Source: Hymenobacter sp. YIM 151500-1 (GTDB taxonomy: Bacteria; Bacteroidota; Bacteroidia; Cytophagales; Hymenobacteraceae). Taken from it: a DNA stretch of 64,000 nucleotides. The DNA is taken from the NCBI RefSeq assembly GCF_025979885.1, contig NZ_CP110139.1, positions 2,480,001 to 2,544,000 on the forward strand, given 5' to 3'. Below are positions 27,467 through 36,565 of the stretch, one piece after another (position 1 is the stretch's first letter; each line of letters starts with the position of its first letter). The position numbers were made by a program, and so were the translations under genes. A model generated the notes under the pieces. It was given only the letters and a program-made list of their open reading frames with translations, was not told the origin of the DNA and searched no databases.

Positions 27467-29257
27467 ATGGAACTTGCCTTAACCTTGCTACTTGCAACCC
27501 TACCGCTTATGCTGCCGGCTGGCAGCCAAGCCCCGCAAGTAGTCTCGGTTGACCAACCAGCCACGGGGCCTACGGTGAAGCCAAACACAACGCCTACAGC
27601 TCTGGATCAGCCCCAAACCTGGTGGAAAGAAACGGTGGTGTATCAAATCTATCCGCGCAGCTTCCAAGACAGCAACGGCGACGGCGTGGGGGATTTGCGG
27701 GGTATCATTTCCCGCCTCGACTACCTCAAAAGCCTGGGCGTGGGGGCGGTGTGGCTGAACCCGATTTACGCCTCGCCCAACGACGACAACGGCTACGACA
27801 TCTCCGACTACCGCCAGATTCAGCCGGAGTTTGGCACCATGCAGGACTTCGACGAGCTGCTGCGCGGCCTGCACCAGCGGGGCATTAAGCTGGTGATGGA
27901 TTTGGTGGTAAACCACAGCAGCGACGAGCACGAGTGGTTTCGGCAGGCGCGCAGCTCCCGCACCAGTCCGTACCGCGACTATTACTACTGGTGGCCCGAG
28001 GAGAAAGGCCCGCCCCCGGCTCGCTACAGCCCGTTTGATGTGGAGCACAATGCCTGGGCCTACGACCCCGCTACCAAGGCCTACTACCTGCACTACTTTT
28101 CGCGCAAGCAGCCCGACCTGAACTGGAACAACCCCAAGCTGCGCCAGGAAGTGTACAGCCTGATGCGCTTCTGGCTGGACAAGGGCATCGATGGGTTTCG
28201 GATGGACGCGTTTCAGTTTGTGGCCAAGGACCCCACGTTTCCGCCCATGCCGGGCCTGACGGGGCAGAACTACACCAACGCCTACAACCACGGCCCGCGC
28301 CTGCACGACTACTTGCAGGAAATGAACCGCGAAGTGCTCAGCAAGTACAACATCATGACTGTGGCCGAGGGCGCGGGCCGCAACCCCACCGAGGCCATGC
28401 TCTTCGTGGACCCGGCCCGGCGGGAACTGAACATGGCTTACCACTTCGAGGGCGTGGACCTAGGCAATGACCCGGCTGGCTATACGCTGGCGGAATTCAA
28501 GCGGGTGTACTCGCGCTGGGACAGTGCCTTTGCCCAGAAAGGCTGGCTGGCCGTTTTCCTGGCCAACCACGACCAGCCGCGCATGGTCAGCAAGTTTGGC
28601 GACGACCGGCCGGAGTTCCGGGCAGCTTCCTCCAAGCTGCTCACCACGTTCATCCTGACCATGCGCGGTACGCCCTACTACTACAATGGCGACGAGCTGG
28701 GCATGACCAACATCCGCTTCGACCGGATTGAGGACTACCGCGACGTGGCTACGCTGAACGGCTACCAGCAGGTAAAAAACCAGGGCGGCGACCTGGCCGC
28801 CTTTCTGGCCGCCGCCAAGCGCACGGCCCGTGACAACTGCCGCACGCCGTTTCAGTGGGATGCCACGCCCAACGCAGGCTTCACCACCGGCACGCCGTGG
28901 ATCAAGGTCAACCCCAACTACACCACCATCAACCAAGCTGCGGAAGAAAAGGACCCCGATTCTATCCTGAATTACTTCCGCCGGGCCACGGCCGCCCGCC
29001 GGCAGCACAACGTGCTGGTGTACGGGCACTACCAGCTGCTCGACCCGGCCAACCCGCACATCTACGCCTACACCCGCACGCTGGGGCCGGAGAAGGCGCT
29101 GGTCGTGCTCAACTTCTCCTCTGAAAAACGTACCTGGGCAGTGCCGGGCGGGCTGAAACTCGGTGCCGCGCCCTGGCTCAACAACTACTCCAGCTTCACG
29201 GCCGGCAAAACCCTGGCTTTGCAGCCTTGGCAAGCCGTGGTGGTGCCGCTCCGCTGA
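27467..29257 (+). CDS. Secreted GH13 alpha-glucosidase (oligo-1,6-glucosidase/sucrase type)
   Basis: 596 residues from ATG 27467, the start that exposes the signal peptide (MELALTLLLATLPLMLPAG). The (beta/alpha)8 domain starts WWKETVVYQIYPRSFQDSNG, a strong signature for the alpha-glucosidase subfamilies of GH13. Catalytic residues are nucleophile Asp247 (GFRMDAF), acid/base Glu301 (VAEGAG) and Asp369 (ANHDQPR); DLVVNHSS is region I. The QPDLNWNNP and RTPFQWD motifs match oligo-1,6-glucosidase, trehalose-6-phosphate hydrolase and sucrose alpha-glucosidase relatives. A beta-sandwich domain C follows (VLNFSSEKRTW). It should cut terminal alpha-glucosyl units in the periplasm after SusCD import. 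The exact substrate is open. Confidence 0.93.
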   Translation: MELALTLLLATLPLMLPAGSQAPQVVSVDQPATGPTVKPNTTPTALDQPQTWWKETVVYQIYPRSFQDSNGDGVGDLRGIISRLDYLKSLGVGAVWLNPIYASPNDDNGYDISDYRQIQPEFGTMQDFDELLRGLHQRGIKLVMDLVVNHSSDEHEWFRQARSSRTSPYRDYYYWWPEEKGPPPARYSPFDVEHNAWAYDPATKAYYLHYFSRKQPDLNWNNPKLRQEVYSLMRFWLDKGIDGFRMDAFQFVAKDPTFPPMPGLTGQNYTNAYNHGPRLHDYLQEMNREVLSKYNIMTVAEGAGRNPTEAMLFVDPARRELNMAYHFEGVDLGNDPAGYTLAEFKRVYSRWDSAFAQKGWLAVFLANHDQPRMVSKFGDDRPEFRAASSKLLTTFILTMRGTPYYYNGDELGMTNIRFDRIEDYRDVATLNGYQQVKNQGGDLAAFLAAAKRTARDNCRTPFQWDATPNAGFTTGTPWIKVNPNYTTINQAAEEKDPDSILNYFRRATAARRQHNVLVYGHYQLLDPANPHIYAYTRTLGPEKALVVLNFSSEKRTWAVPGGLKLGAAPWLNNYSSFTAGKTLALQPWQAVVVPLR

Positions 29258-29386
29258 CCCCACCCCCGGCCCACCTCACTTGCACCCTGCTTCTTCTTTC
29301 GCCTAGGTCCGACTTTCCTCAAAAAAAGAAGTTGACGGCCGCCCACCAACACAACCCGCGCACTACCTCCCTACACGCATCCCCAC

Positions 29387-31438
29387 ATGCTCACTTCCCG
29401 CTTCTACCGCCTCTTGCTCTGCTTACTGCTTCTGCTGAATATCGGGCCAGCCGCGGCCCAAACGCCCGACCCCTGGCGCGTGGCCGCCGACCAGGTTGAC
29501 GCCCGCAATTATTACGGGGTGACGGTGGCCAACGGCATGATAGGCATTGTGTCGTCGCCGGAGCCGTTTCAGGTGAAGCAGGTGGTGCTGGCCGGCGCCT
29601 ACGACCAGTACGGGCGCGGGCGGGTGAGCAACTTTCTCAACTCCTTTAACCTGCTGAACATGTACTTGGAAGTGGACGGCCGACGCCTGTCGGGCCGCGA
29701 CGCCACCAACTTCCGCCAGAGCCTGGACATGCAGCGGGCCGCCTTCACCACCACCTTCGACTACCAGGACCGGGCCACCATCAGCTACACGTATTACGCT
29801 CTGCGCCACCTGCCCTTCACGGTGCTGCTGGACGTGAGCATCACGGCCAAAAAAGACCTGAACCTGACCGCCGCCAGCGTCATGGAGACGCCCGACGCCC
29901 TGCGCGACGCCCAGAACTACTACAACGAAATCGACCGGCCGCACGTGACCCTCAGCCTGCTTACATCGTCGGCGCGGAGCCCCACGGGTAAGCTGCAGCT
30001 GTGCGCCTCCAATGCATTTTTGTTTGGGGAAGGGCACGGGCAGGAGCCCAAGGTCATCCACGAAATGTGGGACAACAACATGCATCTGATGAAGTTTGGC
30101 CGGGCCTTGAAGGCCGGGCAAACCTACTCCTACGCCGTAGTGGGCTCCAGCATCACCTCCAGCCACCACCCCGATCCGCTCAACGAAGCCGAGCGCCTCA
30201 CCATCTTCGCCCGCCTTGAGGGCAAGGAGCGGCTGCTGGCTTTCCACACCCAGGCCTGGCGGGAGCTGTGGAAGAGCGACATCCAGATTACGGGCGACGC
30301 CCAAGCCCAGCAGGATGTACACTCCATGCTCTACCACCTCTACAGCTTCTCCCGCGCCGGCACCGATTTCTCGCCCTCGCCCATGGGCCTCTCGGGGCTG
30401 GGCTACAACGGGCACGTGTTCTGGGACACCGACGTGTGGATGTTTCCGGCCCTGCTAGTGCTCCACCCCGATATTGCCAAGTCCCTGATAGAGTACCGCT
30501 TCCGGCGGCTGGAGGCGGCCCGGCGCAACGCCTTCGCTCACGGCTATCAGGGCGCCATGTACCCCTGGGAAAGCGCCGACACGGGCGTGGAGGAAACGCC
30601 GGTGTGGGCGCTGAGCGGGCCGTTTGAGCACCATATTTCGGCCTGCGTGGCCCTGGCGGCCTGGCAGTACTACTGCGTAACCCAGGACCGGGACTGGCTG
30701 CGCGAAAAAGGCTACCCCATTCTGTCGGCCACCGCCGACTTCTGGGCCAGCCGGGTGGAGCGCAACGGCCCCGGCCGCTACGACATTCGGAACGTGGTGG
30801 CGGCCGACGAGTGGGCCGAAAACGTGGACAACAACGCCTTCACCAACGCCGCCGCCCAGGTGAACCTGCGCAACGCCGCCGCCGCCGCCAAGCTGCTCGG
30901 CCTGCGGGCCAACCCTGACTGGCTGCACGTGGCTCAGAACATTCCCATTCTGCGCTTCCCCGACGGCGTTACGCGGGAGCACGCCACCTACAAAGGTGAA
31001 GGCATCAAGCAGGGCGACGCAAACCTGCTGGCCTACCCGCTCGGCGTCATCACCGCCCCCGACCAAGTGCGCCGGGACCTGGCCTATTACGAGACGCGCG
31101 TGCCCACCGAAGGCACGCCCGCCATGACCCAGGCCATCTTCGCCTTGCTCTACGCCCGCCTCGGCAACGCCGACAAGGCCGCACACTTCTTCCGGGATGC
31201 CTACGTGCCCAATCTGCTGCCGCCCTTCCGCGTCATTGCCGAAACCAAGGGCGGCACCAACCCCTACTTCGCCACCGGCGCGGGCGGCGTGCTGCAAGCC
31301 GTGTTGATGGGCTTCGGGGGCCTGGAAATCACGCCCGGCGGCCTTACCCAGCGCAAAACTACGCTGCCCACGGGCTGGAAGTCGGTGCGCATCACGGGCG
31401 CCGGCCCGCAGCGCAAAACGTATTCGGTGACCCGGTAA
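29387..31438 (+). CDS. Secreted GH65 glycoside hydrolase, alpha-1,2-glucosidase (kojibiose hydrolase)-like
   Basis: 683 residues with a signal peptide (MLTSRFYRLLLCLLLLLNIGPAAA). It has the GH65 layout: an N-terminal beta-sandwich, then an (alpha/alpha)6 barrel with FWDTDVWMFP (345-354), the general acid Glu475 in AADEWAENVDNN, and KQGDANLL. Most GH65 enzymes are phosphorylases. Here Glu619 (VIAETKGGTN) stands where a catalytic base is expected in inverting GH65 hydrolases such as the alpha-1,2-glucosidase of Flavobacterium johnsoniae (family knowledge from memory). The signal peptide also argues for hydrolysis, since periplasmic sugar phosphates would be wasted. It lies 129 nt after the GH13 gene in the same direction. 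Confidence 0.88.
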   Translation: MLTSRFYRLLLCLLLLLNIGPAAAQTPDPWRVAADQVDARNYYGVTVANGMIGIVSSPEPFQVKQVVLAGAYDQYGRGRVSNFLNSFNLLNMYLEVDGRRLSGRDATNFRQSLDMQRAAFTTTFDYQDRATISYTYYALRHLPFTVLLDVSITAKKDLNLTAASVMETPDALRDAQNYYNEIDRPHVTLSLLTSSARSPTGKLQLCASNAFLFGEGHGQEPKVIHEMWDNNMHLMKFGRALKAGQTYSYAVVGSSITSSHHPDPLNEAERLTIFARLEGKERLLAFHTQAWRELWKSDIQITGDAQAQQDVHSMLYHLYSFSRAGTDFSPSPMGLSGLGYNGHVFWDTDVWMFPALLVLHPDIAKSLIEYRFRRLEAARRNAFAHGYQGAMYPWESADTGVEETPVWALSGPFEHHISACVALAAWQYYCVTQDRDWLREKGYPILSATADFWASRVERNGPGRYDIRNVVAADEWAENVDNNAFTNAAAQVNLRNAAAAAKLLGLRANPDWLHVAQNIPILRFPDGVTREHATYKGEGIKQGDANLLAYPLGVITAPDQVRRDLAYYETRVPTEGTPAMTQAIFALLYARLGNADKAAHFFRDAYVPNLLPPFRVIAETKGGTNPYFATGAGGVLQAVLMGFGGLEITPGGLTQRKTTLPTGWKSVRITGAGPQRKTYSVTR

Positions 31439-31479
31439 ACGGCCAGGTTTGCATGTGGGCTGACGTTGCAGTAGTACCG

Positions 31480-31566
31480 GTCCTGCTCCAACGCCAGCAC
31501 GCGGGATGCTTGCCTGCGGCGACCTTCGGTTCGACAGGCGGATGCCGGATGGAGCAGGACGGTCGG
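31480..31566. repeat. Palindromic repeat related to the copy at 1-124
   Basis: GGTCCTGCTCCA at the left and TGGAGCAGGACGGTC at the right are inverted, and the middle carries GATGCTTGCCTGCGGCG plus CTTCGGTTCGAC, identical to 63-93. It lies between the GH65 and permease genes. Confidence 0.65.
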
Positions 31567-31601
31567 CTTTTTCACTTCATCACCTCATCACTCTTCCGCA
31601 C

Positions 31602-32975
31602 ATGGCCCTGTCCTCGACTCTATCAGCTGCTACCGCTACCCTGCCCAAGCCCCGGCTAGCGTTCTGGCAGATTCTGAACATGAACGTCGGCTTCTTCGGC
31701 ATTCAGTACAGCTTCGGGTTGCAGCAGACCAACATGAGCCCCATCTACTCCTATCTGGGCGCCGACCCGGAGAAGCTGCCGCTCTTATGGCTGGCCGGCC
31801 CCATGACGGGCCTGCTGGTGCAGCCGCTGGTGGGGGCCATGAGCGACAAAACTCTGAGCCGCTGGGGCCGCCGCACGCCGTATTTTCTGATTGGGGCGGT
31901 GCTGTGCAGCATTTGCCTGCTGGCCATGCCGTTTAGCAGCGCCGTCTGGATGGCGGCCTCCCTGCTCTGGATTCTGGATGCGGCCAACAATATTACCATG
32001 GAGCCCTACCGGGCTTTCGTGAGCGACAAGCTGCCGGCCCCTCAGCATTCGGTGGGGTTTCTGACACAGAGCTTTTTCACGGGCCTGGGCATCACGCTGG
32101 CCAACTTCACGCCCTCGGCGCTGGTGTACCTGGGGCTGGTGAGCGGCACGGCCCGCAGTGGCAACAACATTCCGCATACCACCTACGCGGCTTTTCTGAT
32201 TGGGGCGGCCGTGAGCATCGGGGCCATTCTGTACTCGGTCATCACCACGCGGGAGCATCCGCTTACCGCCGAGGAAGAAGAGGCCATCCGGCGCCAGCCC
32301 AAAGGCCTGGGGCATACCCTGGCCGAAGTAGGAGCCGCCATCCGCGACATGCCGCTTACCATGCGCCGTATGGCCCCCATGATGCTCTGCACTTGGTACG
32401 CCATGTTCTGCTACTGGCAATACATTACGCTAAATCTGGCAGCATCTATCTACGGCACTCAGGACCAGGCTTCCCCCGATTTTGCTACCGCCCAGCTGCT
32501 CACCGGACGCATCAACGGCACGTACAACATCGTCACGTTCTGCTCGGCGTTTGGGCTGGCCTGGCTGGCCCGGCGCTGGGGGCCGCGGGCAGTGCATATG
32601 CTTAGCCTGAGCCTGGCTGGGCTGGGGCTACTGGCCTTGCCCTTGCTGCGGGAGCCGGCCTGGCTGGTAGCGCCCATGGTGGGGCTGGGCATCGGGTGGG
32701 CCAGCATGATGGGCACCACCTACGTGATGCTGGCCGGCTCCATCCCCAAGGAGCGCACCGGCGTGTACATGGGCATCTTCAACATGTTTATCGTGGTGCC
32801 CATGCTGATTCAGACGCTCACCTTCTCCTGGATATACAAGCATCTGCTCCACTCCCGCCCCGAAAACGCCATCCACCTGGCCGGCGCTCTGCTGCTGGCC
32901 GGGTCCGTGTGCGTCCTGCTGATTCCGCGCGGGCCTCACCCCCTAGCCCCCTCTCCAGAAGAGAGGGGGAACTAG
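31602..32975 (+). CDS. Sucrose-transporter-like (SUT/GPH) major facilitator permease
   Basis: 457 residues from ATG 31602; the frame upstream crosses a repeat. Twelve membrane helices. The loop after helix 2 reads GAMSDKTLSRWGRRTPYF, close to the RxGRRRPF signature of plant and bacterial sucrose/maltose:H+ symporters (GPH/SUT, SLC45-like), and LDAANNITMEPYRAFVSD fits their fourth-helix motif. It probably carries sucrose or another alpha-glucoside across the inner membrane. The last 13 residues (PHPLAPSPEERGN) and the stop codon come from the intergenic repeat that begins at 32933, so the natural C-terminus has been replaced or extended. Confidence 0.9.
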   Translation: MALSSTLSAATATLPKPRLAFWQILNMNVGFFGIQYSFGLQQTNMSPIYSYLGADPEKLPLLWLAGPMTGLLVQPLVGAMSDKTLSRWGRRTPYFLIGAVLCSICLLAMPFSSAVWMAASLLWILDAANNITMEPYRAFVSDKLPAPQHSVGFLTQSFFTGLGITLANFTPSALVYLGLVSGTARSGNNIPHTTYAAFLIGAAVSIGAILYSVITTREHPLTAEEEEAIRRQPKGLGHTLAEVGAAIRDMPLTMRRMAPMMLCTWYAMFCYWQYITLNLAASIYGTQDQASPDFATAQLLTGRINGTYNIVTFCSAFGLAWLARRWGPRAVHMLSLSLAGLGLLALPLLREPAWLVAPMVGLGIGWASMMGTTYVMLAGSIPKERTGVYMGIFNMFIVVPMLIQTLTFSWIYKHLLHSRPENAIHLAGALLLAGSVCVLLIPRGPHPLAPSPEERGN

Positions 32976-33215
32976 CTTTTAGAGCTAGAGGCTAGCTCCT
33001 CCCCTCGGCAAATTTGGCGCATCAAGCATTGCGTAGCAAGCAACATGGGCTGAGGCGTTTGGAAATCATCCGCACGTCAGCTAAAAACTAATTCTATCAA
33101 GTCGTTCTACCATCATCAACCACCCCCAGCCCCTCCCTTCCAAGGAGGGGAGCTAGTACTAGAAAACTAGCAGCTAGTTCCCCCTCTCTTTTGGAGAGGG
33201 GGCTAGGGGGTGAGG
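32933..33215. repeat. Composite inverted repeat, CCTCACCCCCTAGCCCC family (copy 2)
   Basis: The ends GCCTCACCCCCTAGCCCC and GGGGCTAGGGGGTGAGG are inverted, with inner modules CTAGCTTTTAGAGCTAG and CCACCCCCAGCCCCTCCC / AAGGAGGGGAGCTAG. It starts inside the permease gene and ends 10 nt before the start of the next gene. Confidence 0.88.
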
Positions 33216-33224
33216 TCCGCCGCC

Positions 33225-34430
33225 ATGCACACGTCTACCCTCACCGACGACGCCACCACCCAGAGCCTGGCCTTGCTGCACCGGGCCGCTACGCCCTACG
33301 GCTTTGTGGCCAGCGTGCAGGATGTGAGCAACTACCAGCGCATCTGGACCCGCGACGGGGTCATTACCAGCCTGGCCGCTCTGCTGACCGACGACTACGG
33401 CCTGCGCGCTGTCGCGGAAGCCACACTGCATACCGTCTTCCGGGCTCAGCATCCGGTGGGCTTTTTTCCGTCGAACGTGGACCCGCGCACCGGGCAGGCC
33501 AGCTACGGCGGCAACTGCGGCCGGGTGGATAACGTGAGTTGGGCCATCATTGGGCTGCTGCAGTACGCCTTGCTTACTGGCCACCAGGAGCTGGCCGCCA
33601 CCCACCGGCCCCAGGTAGAGCGGGGCCTGGCCGTGCTGGAGGCCTGGGAGTTTAACGGCAAGCACCTCGTGTACGTGCCCCAGAGCGGCAACTGGGCCGA
33701 CGAATACGTGCAGCACGGCTACGTGCTTTACGACCAGCTCCTGCGGGTGTGGGCCCTGGAGCTGGCCGCCCGCACGTACCAGCACGAGGTTTGGCAGCAG
33801 AAAGCCGCTACCATCCGGCAGGTGCTGGTGCGCAACTACTGGCCCGAGGATGCTGCCGCCGACCCGGCCGGGCTGTACTCACCCAGCCTGGTGCACCAGC
33901 TGCGGCAGGCCCCGCGGGGTTTCTGGCTCATGGGCTTCAACCCGGCCCGCGTGTACCCCCAGTTCGACCTGGCCGCCAACGCTCTGGCCCTGCTGCTCGG
34001 CCTGGGCACTCCGGCCCACACGGCCACGCTCACGGCCACCCTTACGGAGCACCTCCGGCAGCAGCAGTTTCTGCTGCCTGCTTTCAGCCCCGCCCTCACA
34101 CCCGCCGATGGCCTCATGGCCGAGCTAACCGACAATTACGCCTACACCTTTCGCAACCACCCCCACGAGTTTCACAACGGCGGCCTCTGGCCAGTGTGGA
34201 ACGGCTGGCTGGGAGCCGCCCTTAGCCTGCACCATCCGCCCGCCGCCAAGCAGGTGCTGGCCTACCTGCAAGCGGCCAACCAACTGCATACCGCCGCTGA
34301 GGCTTCCTGGGGTTTCTACGAGAACTTCCACGGCCTCACCCACGCCCCCATTGGGGTGCCCTACTGCACCTGGAGCGCCGCCGGCCTGCTCCTGGCCGCC
34401 GCCTACCAGCAGGGCCGCCGCTTGGCCTGA
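33225..34430 (+). CDS. (alpha/alpha)6-barrel glycoside hydrolase, GH100 (neutral invertase)-like
   Basis: 401 residues from ATG 33225; a GTG at 33210 lies in the repeat and is unlikely. There is no signal peptide, so it is cytoplasmic. Motifs are YQRIWTRDGVITSLAALL, GRVDNVSWAIIGLLQYA, SGNWADEYVQHGYVLYD, and FHNGGLWPVWNG. RDG, the xVDxxxW motif with a candidate catalytic Asp, and HNGGxWP resemble alkaline/neutral invertases (GH100) and the related amylo-alpha-1,6-glucosidase fold. With a sucrose-type permease before it and a fructokinase after it, sucrose cleavage to glucose and fructose is the best guess. The alternative is an alpha-glucosidase of the debranching clan. The family call is moderately sure, the substrate is inferred. 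Confidence 0.7.
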   Translation: MHTSTLTDDATTQSLALLHRAATPYGFVASVQDVSNYQRIWTRDGVITSLAALLTDDYGLRAVAEATLHTVFRAQHPVGFFPSNVDPRTGQASYGGNCGRVDNVSWAIIGLLQYALLTGHQELAATHRPQVERGLAVLEAWEFNGKHLVYVPQSGNWADEYVQHGYVLYDQLLRVWALELAARTYQHEVWQQKAATIRQVLVRNYWPEDAAADPAGLYSPSLVHQLRQAPRGFWLMGFNPARVYPQFDLAANALALLLGLGTPAHTATLTATLTEHLRQQQFLLPAFSPALTPADGLMAELTDNYAYTFRNHPHEFHNGGLWPVWNGWLGAALSLHHPPAAKQVLAYLQAANQLHTAAEASWGFYENFHGLTHAPIGVPYCTWSAAGLLLAAAYQQGRRLA

Positions 34431-34505
34431 GTTTTGGTGGAGCGGCCGCCCAAGCTCATCCAGTACACTACCCGCTACCGCTCGGCTCTTTTATCTGCTC
34501 GTTTT

Positions 34506-35423
34506 ATGGTTTCTGCTGCTCCCGCTCCTCTTCCTGGCTCGCCCGTCGGCTTGCTGGCCATTGGCGAGTTGCTGATTGACGCCATCAGCACGCAGTTTGT
34601 CACCGATTTGTCGGAGGCGACGACCCTGCGCGTGGTGGCGGGCGGCAGCCCGGCCAATCTGTGCCGCTTTGTGCGGTGCGGGGGCGGCGCGGCCACGCTG
34701 GTGGCCGCCGTGGGGCAGGACGGCCTGGGCCGCCGCCTCTTGCACGCCGTAGCCGAAGCGGGCCTGAGCACCAGCCACATCCAGCAGCTCGACGACTACG
34801 CCACCAGCATTATCGTAGTGGCCCGCAGCCAGGGCACCCCCGAGTTTATCCAGTACCGCGACGCCGACCGGCACCTCGCCGCCGTGTCCGACGACCTGGT
34901 GGCCCAGGCCACTGTGGTGCACACCACGGCTTTTGCCCTCAGCAAAACGCCCGCCCGCCACGCCATTCTGGCGGCATTTGCGGCAGCCCACGCCCGCAAC
35001 ATCCCGGTTTCCGTGGACTGGAACTACGCCGAAGCCATCTGGGGCCGCAAAAACAACGCCGCCGACGTCTTCCACGAAGTGCTGTCTTACGCCCCCCTGC
35101 TCAAAGTCAGCCTCGACGATGTGAGCCGCTTTACGGGCAGGATGCAGCACGCGGCTTCGGCCAAGCTATACCTCGACGCCACCGCCCCCGCCGCCCGCAT
35201 CGTGTGCCTGACCTGCGGGGCTGAGGGCGTATGGTTTCGCGTGGGGGCCTACCCCTGGCAGCACCGCCCCGCCCACCCCGTCCCGGCCGTAGTCGACACC
35301 ACCGGCGCCGGCGACGCTTTTTGGGCCGGCTTTCTGCTGTGCTGGATGCAGCAGCACCCCGCCGAAGTCTGCATCGACAACGCCTTGCTCACCGCCGCCC
35401 GCCGCCTCACCGGCCACTTGTAG
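34506..35423 (+). CDS. PfkB-family carbohydrate kinase, probable fructokinase
   Basis: 305 residues from ATG 34506 (MVSAAPAPLPGSPVGLLAIG). It shows the ribokinase-fold signatures: GELLIDAIS near the N-terminus, VAGGSPANLCRFVRCGG, and DTTGAGDAFWAGFLL with the catalytic base Asp. Fructokinases of this family phosphorylate fructose to fructose 6-phosphate in the cytoplasm, which fits its place behind the invertase-like gene. The spacing to that gene is 75 nt. The TAG stop is the first three bases of a TAGGGGCGCG hairpin repeat. Confidence 0.9.
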   Translation: MVSAAPAPLPGSPVGLLAIGELLIDAISTQFVTDLSEATTLRVVAGGSPANLCRFVRCGGGAATLVAAVGQDGLGRRLLHAVAEAGLSTSHIQQLDDYATSIIVVARSQGTPEFIQYRDADRHLAAVSDDLVAQATVVHTTAFALSKTPARHAILAAFAAAHARNIPVSVDWNYAEAIWGRKNNAADVFHEVLSYAPLLKVSLDDVSRFTGRMQHAASAKLYLDATAPAARIVCLTCGAEGVWFRVGAYPWQHRPAHPVPAVVDTTGAGDAFWAGFLLCWMQQHPAEVCIDNALLTAARRLTGHL

Positions 35424-35445
35424 GGGCGCGTCGCACGCGCCCGCC
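35421..35445. repeat. TAGGGGCGCG hairpin repeat (copy 1)
   Basis: TAGGGGCGCGT...ACGCGCCC forms a short GC-rich hairpin whose first TAG is the kinase stop codon. Two more copies, also with TAG as the stop, border 58008-58201. Confidence 0.7.
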
Positions 35446-35655
35446 CGGCAGAACAACTTCGCTTGACGAAGCCCTGACACTGCCTCATTCCGTGCCACCT
35501 CACCCTGCAAGCTTCCTTGTTAGGTGGCGCAGCGCTCCAGCAAGACGTTCTCCAGCGCCCCTGCTTTATCTTATTTACTTCAAATTCGTATAGCCCGGTT
35601 TGTTCCGCTGCTTCCACCTTGCGTGGGGGCAGCGTTTTTCTCACCTATCCGCACT

Positions 35656-36543
35656 ATGCACAAGCTACTGATTGCTGCCACCCTCGCCGCCTCCCTGCTT
35701 AGCGGCTGCTCCCAGGCCCAGAGCGACGAGCAGGCCCTGGCCAAACAGGAAAAGAAAAACCAGAAGAAAAAAGCCAAGGCCGAAGCCCTGGCCGCGGCCG
35801 GCCTGCGCCGCATCGGCACCCTCGATGGCGTGCCGGAAAGCTCCGGCTTGGTGCTCACCGGCCAGCCCGGTATGCTCTACACCCACGGCGACGAAGGCAA
35901 CCCGCCCATCCTCTACAAAATCAACACCCCCAGCGGCCGCAAAGCCCTGGAGATTCGGGTGCCCGTGGAAAGCCACGACTGGGAAAGCATTTCCCGCGAC
36001 CCGCAGGGCAACCTTTATATCGGCGACGTGGGCAACAACGCCAACGACCGGCAGGACCTGGTCGTCTGGCGCTTCAACCCCGAGCAGCCTCAGCAAGTGG
36101 GCGCTATCCGCCTGCGCTACCCCGACCAGACTGCGTTTCCACCCGGCAAGAAGGAGCGCAATTTTGACACCGAAGCCTCTTTCTGGCACAACGGCCTGGT
36201 GTATCTGTTCACTAAAGACCGCGCCACCCAGAGCACCAGCAAAGTTTACACCGTGCCCGCTACGCCCGGTACCCATACCGCCAAGCTCGTCACTCGCTTA
36301 GCCATCCCCGGCGAAGTCACCGATGCGGCTCTCAGCCCCAACGGTCAGCGCCTGGTGCTGCTGGCCCGCGAGGAAATGTTTGTGCTGCAAGGCGCCAGCT
36401 TCCCGGAGCTGCTGAAAGCCACCCCCGAACGAATTGCCCTGCCCGGTGCCGGCCAAACCGAAGGTGCCGTCTTCCTCAATGATTCCACCCTCAACATCAG
36501 CACCGAACAAGGCGCGTTGTATGAGTATGTGTTTGGAGAATGA
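35656..36543 (+). CDS. Lipoprotein with beta-propeller-like repeats, function unknown
   Basis: 295 residues from ATG 35656, which exposes a lipobox (ATLAASLLSGC). After a charged, Lys-rich linker (KQEKKNQKKKAKAEA) the mature part reads like a propeller: ESSGLVLTGQPGMLYTHGDEG, SHDWESISRDPQGNLYIGDVG, TDAALSPNGQRLVLLAREE. Similar lipoproteins occur widely in Bacteroidota without a known role. It lies between the sugar genes and fructose-bisphosphate aldolase in the same direction but with longer gaps, so membership of the sugar operon is doubtful. Confidence 0.75.
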   Translation: MHKLLIAATLAASLLSGCSQAQSDEQALAKQEKKNQKKKAKAEALAAAGLRRIGTLDGVPESSGLVLTGQPGMLYTHGDEGNPPILYKINTPSGRKALEIRVPVESHDWESISRDPQGNLYIGDVGNNANDRQDLVVWRFNPEQPQQVGAIRLRYPDQTAFPPGKKERNFDTEASFWHNGLVYLFTKDRATQSTSKVYTVPATPGTHTAKLVTRLAIPGEVTDAALSPNGQRLVLLAREEMFVLQGASFPELLKATPERIALPGAGQTEGAVFLNDSTLNISTEQGALYEYVFGE

Positions 36544-36565
36544 GGCGAGGAGGGGAAGAGGTGAT

